Assembly: GCF_011045195.1 (NCBI RefSeq)
Contig: NZ_CP049199.1
Coordinates: forward strand, 1,054,001 to 1,118,000
Reading direction: 5' to 3'
DNA: 64,000 bases
Origin: Caulobacter soli
GTDB lineage: Bacteria > Pseudomonadota > Alphaproteobacteria > Caulobacterales > Caulobacteraceae
Both the position numbers and the translations under genes were made by a program. Shown one piece after another: positions 10,608 through 19,092 of the stretch. Under the pieces are notes generated by a model, which saw only the letters and a list, made by a program, of their open reading frames with translations, did no database searches and was not told where the DNA came from. Every line of letters begins with the position of its first letter. The first letter of the stretch is position 1.

Positions 10608-13103
10608 TCAGGCCGCCTTGGCCGAACCCGCCATGGCGGTGTTCAGGGCGTCGACCAAGCCCGCGGCGGTCATCGGCTTGGACACCGAACCGTCGAAGAC
10701 CCCGCCCGGACCGCCGGGGCGGGCGTCCGCCGAGAAGGCGATGATCGGGGTGCGGGCGTTGGGTCCGCCCTCGCCGCGAATGCGCTGGGCGGCCTGGGCG
10801 CCGTCCAGGCGCGGCATGCGCAGGTCCATCAGGATGGCGTCGTAGGGATCGGCGGCGGCCGCCGCGACGCCCTCCATGCCGTCCACCGCCTCGGCCACCT
10901 GGGCGCCCATGGCGGTCAGGATGGCGTTGACCAGCTCGCGATTGGCCGGATTGTCGTCGACGATCAGCACCCGGCAGGCGGGCGGCAGCAGCGAGATGGG
11001 CATCTCGCGCGGCGCGCTGTTCTCGGCGTGGGCCGTCGAGGGGGCGACGACGTCGAAGCTGAAGCAGGCGCCGCGACCAGGAATGCTGACGACGCCGATC
11101 TGGCCGCCCATCGCCTCGACCAGGCCCTTGCAGATGGCCAGTCCCAGCCCCGTGCCGCCGTGTTGGCGGGTCAGGCCGGCGTCCACCTGCGAGAAGCGGC
11201 GGAACAGCAGGTCGACGTCCTCGGGCGCGATGCCGGGGCCGGTGTCGGCGACCGAGACGCTGAGCCGTTCATGCGCCTGGTCGTAGGCGGCCGTCAGGGT
11301 GATCGAGCCGGCCTCGGTGAACTTCACCGCGTTGCCGATCAGGTTCAGCAGCACCTGGCGCAGCCGGCCGCCGTCGATCAGCAGGTCGGCGGGCAGATCG
11401 TCCAGGCCCTCGGCGCGCAGGGCCACGCCCCGCACCTCGGTTTGCAGCGAGAACAGGTCCAGCGCCTCCTCGATCAGCGGGGCCGGGGCGACGGGCTCGA
11501 GCTTCAGCTCCAGCTGGCCGGCTTCCAGTTTCGAGAAGTCGAGGATGTCGTTGATCGTCGTCAGCAACGCCTTGCCGCCGCTCAGCACCCGGCCGATGTA
11601 GCGCCGGCCGTCGGGCGACAGCTCCGGCTCGTCGTCGATCAGGCGGGCGAAACCCAGCACCGAGGTCAGGGGCGTGCGCAGCTCGTGGCTCATATTGGCC
11701 AGGAACTCGCTCTTCACCGCGACGGCGGCCTCGGCCTCGTTGCGGGCCTCGCGCAGCTGGCGCTCCATGGCCTTCTGCTCGGTGACGTCACGGACGATGT
11801 CGGTGATGCCGGTGACCTTGCCGGTCAGCGGATCGCGTTGCAGGCCGGGGCGGGATTCCAGCCAGATCACCTCGCCGTCCTTGCGGATCGCGCGGTATTC
11901 GACGCGGGTGGGTCCGTTGTCGTGATGGGCGGCCATGTGGGCGATCTGTTCGATGACGATGGCGCGCACCGCCTCGCGGTCGTCCTTGTGGACGATGAAC
12001 ATGCCCTCGCGGCCGACCAGTTCCTCGGCCGTGTAGCCGGTCATCTGCGCGCAGCCTGGCGAGGCGTATTGGATGATCCCGCGCATGTTGCTGTGGATGA
12101 TCATGTCCTGGGCGTTCTCGGCCAGCTGGCGGAAGCGCGCCTCGCTGCGGACCACGGCGGCGTTGGCCTCGGTCATGCTCTGCAGCAACTGGCGGCGGTG
12201 CCGCTGGATCGAGGCCACGGGCAGGCTGATGAAGATCGCCACGGCCAGGAACAGCTGCAGCACGATCGCCTGGTCGGGCGAGCCGCTCGTCAGCAGGGTG
12301 ATCGGGCCATGGCCGGCCATGGTGAAGATCACCGCCACGATGGCCACCAGGGTCGCGCTCAGCGCCGCGCCCAGCACTTCCAGCCGCCAGGCGACCAGCA
12401 GCATCATCGGCGGAACGATGAACAGAACGGGGCGCGACTGGGTGAAGACGGCGATGGTGACCACAAGCAGCACCAGCAGGCAGATGACGCCCGAGGCCGA
12501 CAGCGGCCGCTCGCGCAGATAGTGGCGTATGCGCACCAGGGCCAGCAGGCAGGGGGTGATGGTCATCAGGCCCAGGATGTCGCCCAGGGACCAGACGCCG
12601 ATATTGGCCAGCAGCACGCCGCCGCGCATGGCGGTGTGGATCGAGGCGGCGACCGCGCCGGTGCAGACCGGGGCGGCCAGGCCGCAGATCAGGGCGAAGG
12701 CGATCATGTCGCGCGCCCGGCCCAGGTCGACCTCCGCGCCGCAGACGCGGCGCATGCCCCAGCCGCAGAGGAAGATCTGGACGATGTTGCAGCTGACCAG
12801 CACGACGTTGACGGCCAGCAGGTCCTGGACGTGCGCGCCGGCCGCCAGCCCGCCGACCAGGCAACCCAGCAGCACGGCGGGCCAATGGCGGCTGCGGCAC
12901 GACAGCAGGCAGGCCACGCCGAAGCCGTTCGACAGCCAGATCGGCGCGACCTGGCCGTAGTTGCGAGGGAATTCGACGCACAGATAGGCCAGCAGGGCGT
13001 AGCCGATCGCCGCGATCGCGGCGAGGCCCAGGGTCTTAAGAAGGTCGCGGCCGGTCCACTTGGGATTTAACCAGGTCGCGCCGGAAGAGGTCGTCTCTGT
13101 CAT
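10608..13103 (-). CDS. Hybrid sensor histidine kinase with MASE1, PAS and receiver domains
   Basis: 831 aa inner-membrane kinase. Order: MASE1 membrane sensor of about 8 helices (residues 15-300), PAS domain (about 315-430), HisKA with the phospho-accepting His in NMSHELRTPL (about 460), HATPase_c (N-box NLIGNAVKFTE, G-boxes DTGPGIA and GGTGLGLAI), and a C-terminal receiver with the Asp in ILMDLRMP. No DNA-binding output and no adjacent response regulator, so a phosphorelay partner must lie elsewhere. Start at 13103 (MTETTSSG) matches the MASE1 N-terminus; upstream codons in the same frame look non-coding. Signal unknown. Confidence 0.9.
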   Translation of the reverse strand: MTETTSSGATWLNPKWTGRDLLKTLGLAAIAAIGYALLAYLCVEFPRNYGQVAPIWLSNGFGVACLLSCRSRHWPAVLLGCLVGGLAAGAHVQDLLAVNVVLVSCNIVQIFLCGWGMRRVCGAEVDLGRARDMIAFALICGLAAPVCTGAVAASIHTAMRGGVLLANIGVWSLGDILGLMTITPCLLALVRIRHYLRERPLSASGVICLLVLLVVTIAVFTQSRPVLFIVPPMMLLVAWRLEVLGAALSATLVAIVAVIFTMAGHGPITLLTSGSPDQAIVLQLFLAVAIFISLPVASIQRHRRQLLQSMTEANAAVVRSEARFRQLAENAQDMIIHSNMRGIIQYASPGCAQMTGYTAEELVGREGMFIVHKDDREAVRAIVIEQIAHMAAHHDNGPTRVEYRAIRKDGEVIWLESRPGLQRDPLTGKVTGITDIVRDVTEQKAMERQLREARNEAEAAVAVKSEFLANMSHELRTPLTSVLGFARLIDDEPELSPDGRRYIGRVLSGGKALLTTINDILDFSKLEAGQLELKLEPVAPAPLIEEALDLFSLQTEVRGVALRAEGLDDLPADLLIDGGRLRQVLLNLIGNAVKFTEAGSITLTAAYDQAHERLSVSVADTGPGIAPEDVDLLFRRFSQVDAGLTRQHGGTGLGLAICKGLVEAMGGQIGVVSIPGRGACFSFDVVAPSTAHAENSAPREMPISLLPPACRVLIVDDNPANRELVNAILTAMGAQVAEAVDGMEGVAAAAADPYDAILMDLRMPRLDGAQAAQRIRGEGGPNARTPIIAFSADARPGGPGGVFDGSVSKPMTAAGLVDALNTAMAGSAKAA

Positions 13104-13238
13104 CACCCTGCTTTCGCGGGTCGCCCTGGCTTTGCTCAAGCTAGGGTGAACCGTACAGGACGAATAGGACGAAGGCCTTAAAGAACAGTGGCTTGCGACG
13201 CGGCTCATCGCCGCGCCCCTGAGGTTGTATTGGAATTT

Positions 13239-14153
13239 TTACGACCCGAATCCCGCCGCCGTGACCAACCGCGCGACCTCGGCGATCGCGGCGTTGCGGC
13301 CGTCGTCGTCCAATGTGGAGCGGCTCAGATAGGCGGTGATCAGCAGAGGTGATCTTCCCGATTTCGTAGGGGCGGGCGGCCAGATCACGGCGATGTCGTT
13401 GGTGGTGCCGATCCTGCCGTCGCCCCAGCTGCCGGTCTTGTCGCCGACCTTCCATCCCGGCGGGAGGCCGGCCCGCAGGCGCCTGTCGCCGGTCTGGTTG
13501 CCGACCAGCCAGGCCACCAGTTGCTGGCGCGAAGCGGGCGACAGGACCGAGCCCAGGGTCAGGGTGCGCAGGGTCGCCAGCATGGCGTTGGGCGAGGTGG
13601 TGTCGTGGATCTCGCCCGGCCGGACCACGTTCAGTTCGGGCTCGTAGCCGTCCAGGCGGGTGACCTTGTCGCCCAGGCCGCGCAGGAAGGCGGTCAGGGC
13701 CGGCGGGCCGCCGAAGGTGTAGAGCAGCACGTTGGCGGCGGCGTTGTCGCTGAGCGTGACCGTCGCCTCGCAAAGCGCGCCGACCGTCATGCCCTCGCCG
13801 ACATGCTTCTCGGTGGCGGGCGAGTGCGCCAGCAGCACGTTCTTGCCGTAGACGATCCGGCGATCCAGCCGCTCCAGGCCCTGGTCCACTCGTTTGAGCA
13901 CCAGGCCGGCGACCAGGGCCTTGAAGGTGCTGCACATGGCGAAGCGCTCGTCGCCGCGATAGGCGAAGGTCTTGCCGTTGGCGGTGTCCAGCACCGAAAC
14001 GCCCAGCCGGCCGCCGCTGCGCGCCTCCAGGGCGACGATACTCCGGCTAATGCCGCTGGTTAGCCGCGCGGTCGCCGCCGAGGCGGCTGGGCTGGCCAGG
14101 GGCAGGGCGGGAAGCGCGGAAAGGGCCGTTAACACTTGGCGTCTGTCGATCAT
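13239..14153 (-). CDS. Class A beta-lactamase
   Basis: Serine beta-lactamase that hydrolyses beta-lactams in the periplasm. About 304 aa with an N-terminal signal containing RR (twin-arginine-like, cut after an A-rich stretch). All class A motifs are present: STFK (active serine), SDN in TLSDNAA, EPELN carrying the general-base Glu, and KTG near the C-terminus. A Cys directly precedes the active-site Ser, but no Cys follows KTG, so the disulfide of the KPC-type carbapenemases is not predicted. Start at 14153 (MIDRRQ) or 14165. Divergent from an AmpR-like regulator, which suggests inducible expression. Confidence 0.93.
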   Translation of the reverse strand: MIDRRQVLTALSALPALPLASPAASAATARLTSGISRSIVALEARSGGRLGVSVLDTANGKTFAYRGDERFAMCSTFKALVAGLVLKRVDQGLERLDRRIVYGKNVLLAHSPATEKHVGEGMTVGALCEATVTLSDNAAANVLLYTFGGPPALTAFLRGLGDKVTRLDGYEPELNVVRPGEIHDTTSPNAMLATLRTLTLGSVLSPASRQQLVAWLVGNQTGDRRLRAGLPPGWKVGDKTGSWGDGRIGTTNDIAVIWPPAPTKSGRSPLLITAYLSRSTLDDDGRNAAIAEVARLVTAAGFGS

Positions 14154-14209
14154 CGGATCCTCCATGACCCGGAAGATGGGCGACAGGTGGCCTTTCGATC
14201 AAACGATGA

Positions 14210-14242
14210 TACTTGGGTCGAAACCCTAGAAAATTTTGGGTA
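14210..14242. promoter_or_regulatory. Possible AmpR-type operator
   Basis: The 94-base gap between bla and the ampR-like gene holds a GGGT-CGAA-ACCC dyad followed by a further GGGT after an AAAATTTT core. Such short dyads and AT cores suit a LysR-type site. Judged by eye. Confidence 0.35.
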
Positions 14243-14247
14243 TCGAG

Positions 14248-15114
14248 ATGAGCCGCGCGCAACTTCCCCTGAACGCCTTGCGAGCCTTCGAGGCCTCGGC
14301 CCGGCACCTGTCGTTCACGCGGGCGGCCATCGAGCTGTGCGTGACCCAGGCCGCCGTCAGCCACCAGGTGAAGGGGCTGGAACAGCGGCTGGGCGCCAGC
14401 CTGTTCCGTCGGCTGCCGCGCGGCCTGGCCCTGACCGACGAGGGCCTGGCCCTGTTGCCGGTGCTGCGTGACAGCTTCGAGCGGATGGGCGACGTGCTCG
14501 AGCGGTTCTCGGCCGGCCGGGTGATGGAGGTGCTCAGCGTGGGGGTAGTGGGCACCTTCGCGGTGGGCTGGCTGCTGCCGCGCCTGCCGGCCTTCCGCGA
14601 AGCTCACCCGTTCGTCGACCTGCGGCTGTTCACCAACAACAACCGCATCGACATCGCCGGCGAGGGGCTGGACTGCGCCGTGCGGTTCGGCGACGGGGCC
14701 TGGCACGGCACCCAAGCCGTACCGCTGTTCGCCGCGCCGATGACGCCCCTGTGCGCGCCGGCCGTGGCCGAGCGGTTGAAGTCGCCCGAGGCGCTGAAGT
14801 CCGAGGTGCTGCTGCGCAGCTATCGCGCCGACGACTGGCCCGACTGGTTCGCCGCGGCCGGCCTCACCCCGCCGCCGATCCGGGGGCCGGTGTTCGACAG
14901 CTCCTGGGTGATGGTCGAGGCGGCGATGCAGGGCGCGGGCGTGGCCCTGGCCCCGTCGATGATGTTCGCCCGCGACCTGGAGCAGGGCCGGCTGGTGCGG
15001 CCGTTTCCCCTGGAGGTCGGGTCGGGGATGTATTGGCTGACCTGGCTGAAGTCGCGCGCGGTCACCCCGGCCCTGGCGGCGTTCCGGGATTGGATGACCG
15101 AGCAGGCGGCCTAG
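14248..15114 (+). CDS. ampR: AmpR-like LysR regulator of beta-lactamase
   Basis: 288 aa. The N-terminus (LPLNALRAFEASARHLSFTR, then AAIELCVTQAAVSHQVK) is the GcvA/AmpR subgroup signature, followed by a LysR effector domain. In this family the regulator senses cell-wall muropeptides and switches the adjacent bla gene. The divergent placement next to a class A enzyme supports that role. Start at ATG 14248; a TTG 12 bases upstream is in frame. Symbol given by synteny and sequence character, not proven function. Confidence 0.8.
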   Translation: MSRAQLPLNALRAFEASARHLSFTRAAIELCVTQAAVSHQVKGLEQRLGASLFRRLPRGLALTDEGLALLPVLRDSFERMGDVLERFSAGRVMEVLSVGVVGTFAVGWLLPRLPAFREAHPFVDLRLFTNNNRIDIAGEGLDCAVRFGDGAWHGTQAVPLFAAPMTPLCAPAVAERLKSPEALKSEVLLRSYRADDWPDWFAAAGLTPPPIRGPVFDSSWVMVEAAMQGAGVALAPSMMFARDLEQGRLVRPFPLEVGSGMYWLTWLKSRAVTPALAAFRDWMTEQAA

Positions 15115-15380
15115 GCGATGATCTCCGGATCGTTCCGCTTCAGCCAGGCCGCCGCGTAGCTGCACAGCGGCACGATCTTCATGCCTTCGCTGCGGGCGGT
15201 CTCGGCGACCTTGCCCATCAGGCGGCCGGCGGCGCCGGTGCCGCGCAGGGCGGGGTCGGCCTCGACATGGGGGATGACCAGGCGGTGGCCGCTGCGCTGG
15301 TAGTCGGCGAAGGCGAGCATGCCGTCGACCTCCAGTTCGTAGCGGCTCTTGGCGGGGTTGTGGCTGAAGGCGTCTGTCAT
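15111..15380 (-). CDS. GNAT-family N-acetyltransferase, short form
   Basis: 89 aa, the size of the compact YjdJ/GCN5-like group (N-acetyltransferase_CG type). The acetyl-CoA loop is visible (ADPALRGTGAAGRLM), preceded by a strand pattern typical of the family and followed by IVPLCSYAAAWLKRNDPE. Likely a small cytoplasmic acetyltransferase of unknown target. Its stop overlaps the stop of the ampR-like gene by 4 bases on the opposite strand. Start at 15380 (MTDAF); an ATG 9 bases upstream is possible. Confidence 0.8.
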   Translation of the reverse strand: MTDAFSHNPAKSRYELEVDGMLAFADYQRSGHRLVIPHVEADPALRGTGAAGRLMGKVAETARSEGMKIVPLCSYAAAWLKRNDPEIIA

Positions 15381-15458
15381 GACTCGCATATGGGCTGGAC
15401 GGCGCGCCGCGCCAGGGGTGTTATTCGACTGGGGGCTAACGCGCGAGCGAGGTGGGCG

Positions 15459-16039
15459 ATGCGGGCTCCAGCAGCATTTGTGGCGTTTGGCATTTTGGCG
15501 GCCGTGGCCGCCTGCGGTCAAAAAAACAGACCAAGACGGCCGAAGCACCCAAGGCGGCCGTCGCGGCGACGCCGGACGCGCCGGCCCCGACCACCTGGCC
15601 CAAGCGCAAGCCGGGCCTGTGGACCCAGACCATGACCCTGAAGGCGCAGGGCTTCACGCGCAGCTTCCGCTTCTGCGTCGACGAGACCAGCGACGAGAAG
15701 ATGGGCCTGGACACCCAGAGCGACGACAAGCGCTGCCGGCGCCAGTCGATGACGCGCGGCGTGGACGGTAGTTGGACGGTGGTCTCGACCTGCGACATGG
15801 GGGCGGCCGGCAGGAGCGACAGCACCATCCACGTCGCCGGCGACTTCAACACCCGCTACGTGATGGACGTCACCAGCACCACCACGGGCGCGGCCCAGCC
15901 GGCGATGAACGGCGAGCACAAGATGTCGATGACCGCCGAATGGTCGGGCGCCTGTCCCGCCGGCTGGACCGGCGGCGACGTCGAGATGCCGGGCGGCCGC
16001 AGGATCAACCTGGTGACGAAGGCGGTATCGGACGGGTAG
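15459..16039 (+). CDS. DUF3617 lipoprotein, split by a frameshift at 15521-15527
   Basis: The ATG at 15459 opens a normal lipoprotein signal peptide with lipobox (AVAACGQK). That frame then derails at a run of seven A. The rest of the protein (KKQTKTAEAPKAAVAATPD, then a DUF3617 body with two conserved Cys in FCVDE and GACPAGW) continues in the -1 frame to a stop at 16039. The junction reads A_AAA_AAC in the zero frame, the classical -1 slippery heptamer, and an 8-bp hairpin follows 7 bases later. Either a homopolymer indel (error or mutation) or programmed frameshifting explains it. Predicted periplasmic; function unknown. Confidence 0.75.
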
Positions 16040-16060
16040 GGGGCGTTCAGCGTGGTGCGT

Positions 16061-16149
16061 GGTCCTCGTCCTTCGACAGGCTCAGGATGAGGACCAATGC
16101 ATAGGCTTCGACAGTCGAAACCTCATCCTGAGCTTGTCGAAGGATGAGG
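16061..16149. repeat. Intergenic palindromic repeat (CTTCGACAGGCTCAGGATGAGG family)
   Basis: 22-bp arms at 16071-16092 and 16121-16142 with one mismatch, separated by 28 bases. It lies between the convergent DUF3617 and thiolase genes. A related element is at 20680-20771. Confidence 0.8.
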
Positions 16150-16162
16150 TTTTCGTCGCGCT

Positions 16163-17350
16163 CTAAACCAGCTCCACCGCCATCGCCGTGGCTTCCCCGC
16201 CGCCGATGCACAGCGCCGCCAGGCCCTTCTTGCCGCCTCGCGCCCGCAGGGCCGAGATCAGGGTGCACAGGATTCGCGCGCCCGACGCGCCGATCGGATG
16301 GCCCAGGGCGCAGGCGCCGCCGTTGACGTTCAGCTTGTCGGGATCGAAGCCCAGTTCCTGCTGGGCGATCATGGCGACCACGGCGAAGGCTTCGTTGATC
16401 TCGAACAGGTCGACGTCGGCGACCTCCCAGCCGGCCTTCTTCAGCGCCTTGCGCATGGCCGGGACCGGGGCGGTGGTGAACAGGGCCGGCTCGTGGGCGT
16501 GGGCGGCGTGGGCCACGACGCGGGCGACGATGGGCAGGCCCAGCCGCTTGGCCACGCTCTCGCGAGTCATGACCAGGGCGGCGGCCCCGTCGCTGATCGA
16601 GGCGGAACTGGCCGCGGTGACGCCGCCATCGCGGGCGAAGGCCGGGCGCAGGGTCGGAATCTTGGCCGGATCGGCCTTCAGCGGCTGCTCGTCCTGGGAG
16701 ACCGTCTCCACGCCCTTGCGGGTGGTGACAGTCACCGGGGCGATCTCGGCCTCGAAGGCGCCCGACTCCACGGCCTTCTTGGCCTTGGCCAGGCCCTTGA
16801 TCGCATAGTCGTCCATGGCGTCGCGGCTGAACTGATAGGTGGCGGCCGTGTCCTCGGCGAAGGCGCCCATCAGCTTGCCGGGCGTATAGGCGTCCTCCAG
16901 CCCGTCCAGGTACATGGAGTCCAGCATCTGGTCGTGGCCGATACGGGCGCCCGCGCGGTGCTTGGTCAGCAGGTAGGGGGCGTTGGTCATGCTCTCCATG
17001 CCGCCCGCCACGATGATCTCGGCGCTGCCGGCCGCCAGGGCGTCGTGGGCCATGATCGCGGCCTGCATGCCGCTGCCGCACATCTTGTTGACGGTGGTGG
17101 CCTCGACCGACAGCGGCAGGCCCGCGCCGACCGCCGCCTGGCGGGCCGGGGCCTGGCCCAGGCCGGCGGGCAGCACGCAGCCCATGAAGATCTGTTCGAC
17201 CTGGTCGCCCGAGACGCCGGCCCGCTCGATCGCCGCCTTCACCGCCACGGCGCCCAGCTCGGTGGCCTTGGCCCCGGCCAGCGCGCCCTGGAAGCCGCCC
17301 ATCGGCGTGCGGGCGAACGAGACGATGACGACCGGATCAGCGTTGGACAT
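16163..17350 (-). CDS. Acetyl-CoA C-acyltransferase (thiolase)
   Basis: 395 aa, the full thiolase length. It catalyses acetyl-CoA condensation or 3-ketoacyl-CoA cleavage. Catalytic residues are visible: nucleophilic Cys in NKMCGSG (about 91), NEAFA (about 320), the His in GHPIGASG (about 352) and the second Cys in CIGGGEA (about 382). Divergent from an HxlR-type regulator 218 bases away, with a dyad in the gap. Whether it is biosynthetic or degradative cannot be read from sequence alone. Confidence 0.92.
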   Translation of the reverse strand: MSNADPVVIVSFARTPMGGFQGALAGAKATELGAVAVKAAIERAGVSGDQVEQIFMGCVLPAGLGQAPARQAAVGAGLPLSVEATTVNKMCGSGMQAAIMAHDALAAGSAEIIVAGGMESMTNAPYLLTKHRAGARIGHDQMLDSMYLDGLEDAYTPGKLMGAFAEDTAATYQFSRDAMDDYAIKGLAKAKKAVESGAFEAEIAPVTVTTRKGVETVSQDEQPLKADPAKIPTLRPAFARDGGVTAASSASISDGAAALVMTRESVAKRLGLPIVARVVAHAAHAHEPALFTTAPVPAMRKALKKAGWEVADVDLFEINEAFAVVAMIAQQELGFDPDKLNVNGGACALGHPIGASGARILCTLISALRARGGKKGLAALCIGGGEATAMAVELV

Positions 17351-17491
17351 GCTTGAGCTCCACCCTGGGGATTTTGTGGCGAGATAAACCCTCCTCGGCG
17401 CGTCGAGCGCAAGGGTTCACGCAAAAAGCGGGTGATGGCGGAATGCGGATGTTCTCGCCATCGACCCGCAGTGCGCAACCGAGAGAGTCAA

Positions 17492-17530
17492 TTGCTTTTG
17501 AAAACCTATACCCTTCGTCTGCAAAAGCAA
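17492..17530. promoter_or_regulatory. Probable HxlR operator
   Basis: Perfect 9-bp inverted repeat TTGCTTTTG (17492-17500) and CAAAAGCAA (17522-17530) with 21 bases between, 39 bases before the HxlR start. AT-rich in a GC-rich genome and correctly placed to control the regulator and possibly the thiolase. Confidence 0.6.
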
Positions 17531-17568
17531 CCCTTGCATTCCCCGGCGGAAGGCTTCACCTTCCCGTG

Positions 17569-18072
17569 ATGGGCCGCACCGCCGACTACACCAATGAACG
17601 CTGCTCGATCGCCGCCACCCTCGAGGTCGTGGGCGATCCCTGGACCCTGCTGATCCTCCGCGACGCCTTCCAGGGCGTGAAGCGGTTCGAGCAGTGGCAG
17701 GAGCGCCTGGGCGTGGCCCGCAACGTTCTGGCCGCCCGCCTCAAGAGCCTGGTGGCCAACGGGGTGCTGGAGCCGCGCCGCTACTCCGAGCGCCCTCCGC
17801 GCCAGGAATATGTGCTGACGCCGAAGGGCCGGGCCCTGTCGCCGGTGCTGCTGACCATGGCCGAGTGGGGCGACCAGCACGTCTACGGCCTGGGCAACGG
17901 CCCGGTGCATTTCGTGCACCAGAAGTGCGGCTGCGACTTCCACCCCAAGCTGGCTTGTGAAGCCTGCGGTGAAGTGATCGAGGGCCGAGACCTGACCCGT
18001 GTCGTCCATGAAGAACCGGGCCTGACGGTCGGCGAGGCCCTGGAGGCCTCGGCCAGGATCGCCGCCGAGTGA
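17569..18072 (+). CDS. HxlR-family winged-helix regulator
   Basis: 167 aa. The HxlR signature is clear: a conserved Cys in ERCSIAATLEVVGDPWTLLILRD near the N-terminus, then the recognition helix region (LGVARNVLAARLKSLVANGVL). The family often senses electrophiles or redox state through that Cys. The C-terminal tail is unusual in carrying five cysteines (KCGCDFHPKLACEACGE), a possible metal-binding knuckle. GTG at 17566 abuts the ATG at 17569; either could initiate. Divergent from thiolase and overlapping the next small gene by 4 bases. Confidence 0.88.
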   Translation: MGRTADYTNERCSIAATLEVVGDPWTLLILRDAFQGVKRFEQWQERLGVARNVLAARLKSLVANGVLEPRRYSERPPRQEYVLTPKGRALSPVLLTMAEWGDQHVYGLGNGPVHFVHQKCGCDFHPKLACEACGEVIEGRDLTRVVHEEPGLTVGEALEASARIAAE

Positions 18073-18281
18073 GCTATCGCTTCCACGTCCATCGCGCCAA
18101 GCCGGCCTACCGGCTGGTGACGGCGGACGGGGCGGGATTTCCGGATGGGGCCGATCCCGACGCGTGGCGCTTCACCCGCGCCCGCGAGCGCGCCGACACC
18201 AATCCCGACGTGGCGCGGCTGGTCGACGAGACCGGCTATTGCCTGTTCAAGATCGGCATGGGCTTCGACGAGATCGTTTGA
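18069..18281 (+). CDS. Small conserved-looking protein, function unknown
   Basis: 70 aa, starting on a GTG that overlaps the HxlR stop (GTGA), so it is translationally coupled to the regulator. It contains a compact mixed sequence with no membrane segment and one Cys. I do not recognise a family. The coupling suggests a product made in step with the HxlR regulator. Confidence 0.65.
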   Translation: MSYRFHVHRAKPAYRLVTADGAGFPDGADPDAWRFTRARERADTNPDVARLVDETGYCLFKIGMGFDEIV

Positions 18282-18380
18282 TCCACAGGTTTCGAAATCT
18301 ATGTCGGAACCCCGACGCAACCTGGACGTTCTGAGCCATCGAACGCCCCTTTCCTACAGGGGCGCTCGGCGGGGGCGTCC

Positions 18381-18959
18381 TTGAGTACAGTGGGGTTGCG
18401 TTTGGTGGATGCGACGGGGCGTGTTGACGCGGTTGGCCCCGCCGGAAGCGTGTGCAAGCGGACGCTGGACCTGCTGGGCGCGGTCCTCGTTCTGGTCTTC
18501 TTCCTGCCGATCGGGCTGGTGATGATCACCGCCATTCGATGCAGTCGGCGCGGCCCGATCTTCACGCGAGAAGAAACCGTCGGTCTGAATGGCCGGACGT
18601 TCGGACGCTGGCGCGTGCACCGGCCGGCGGAGCGCGAAAGCGTGTTTGATCGTGTAATCTGGCTGGCGGGGCTGGGGGACTTGCCCTCGGCCGTTAATGT
18701 CATCGACGGCGACATGTCGTTGATCGGGCCGGGGCCGCAATCGCCCGCGCAATATGCTCACCTGAGCCAGGTGCGGCCGGACTATGCGCGGCGCTTCGAG
18801 GCGCGGCCCGGAATGATCCCGCCTGTCGCGGCGGAGGGCGAACCGACCTGGAGCGCCGAGCTGGACTACATCGCCCGGTGGTCGGTGTTCGTGGATCTGA
18901 AGGTGGCGGGTCTCTACGCGATCCAAGGCCTGTTCCGTGAGGAACAGGGCGCGGACTAG
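18381..18959 (+). CDS. Bacterial sugar transferase, short form
   Basis: 192 aa. One hydrophobic segment (about residues 30-52) followed by the WcaJ/PssY-like catalytic core: the DGDMSLIGPGPQ block matches the conserved G-D-MSLVGPRP motif, and the C-terminal segment carries the usual RPGM. Such enzymes transfer a phosphosugar to undecaprenyl phosphate to start polysaccharide synthesis. The basic GPI-F cytosolic motif is present as RRGPIF. No glycan cluster surrounds it. Start is a TTG at 18381; GTGs at 18390 and 18402 are alternatives. Confidence 0.75.
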   Translation: MSTVGLRLVDATGRVDAVGPAGSVCKRTLDLLGAVLVLVFFLPIGLVMITAIRCSRRGPIFTREETVGLNGRTFGRWRVHRPAERESVFDRVIWLAGLGDLPSAVNVIDGDMSLIGPGPQSPAQYAHLSQVRPDYARRFEARPGMIPPVAAEGEPTWSAELDYIARWSVFVDLKVAGLYAIQGLFREEQGAD

Positions 18960-18960
18960 A

Positions 18961-19092
18961 TCAGCGCGCGACGATCGCGAGCCCGACGATCAGGCTGGCC
19001 CACAGGCCGAGGTTGGTCAGGATTACGCTCAGCTTGGTCAGCGAGACGTGGCGATCGTGACGGGTCTTGTAGGTGTAGGCGGCGGTCGTCAT
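18961..19092 (-). CDS. Tiny membrane protein
   Basis: 43 aa: a basic N-terminal part (TYKTRHDRHVSLTK) and one C-terminal transmembrane helix (LSVILTNLGLWASLIVGLAIV). It is a clean frame with a normal ATG and stop and strong GC3 bias, so likely real. The N-in/C-out topology follows the positive-inside rule. No family recognised. The stop abuts the sugar-transferase stop on the other strand. Confidence 0.6.
   Translation of the reverse strand: MTTAAYTYKTRHDRHVSLTKLSVILTNLGLWASLIVGLAIVAR

Noticed and set aside
13239..14153. KPC-like carbapenemase
   Set aside because: The Cys before the active Ser has no partner Cys after KTG; sequence motifs alone do not support a carbapenemase call.
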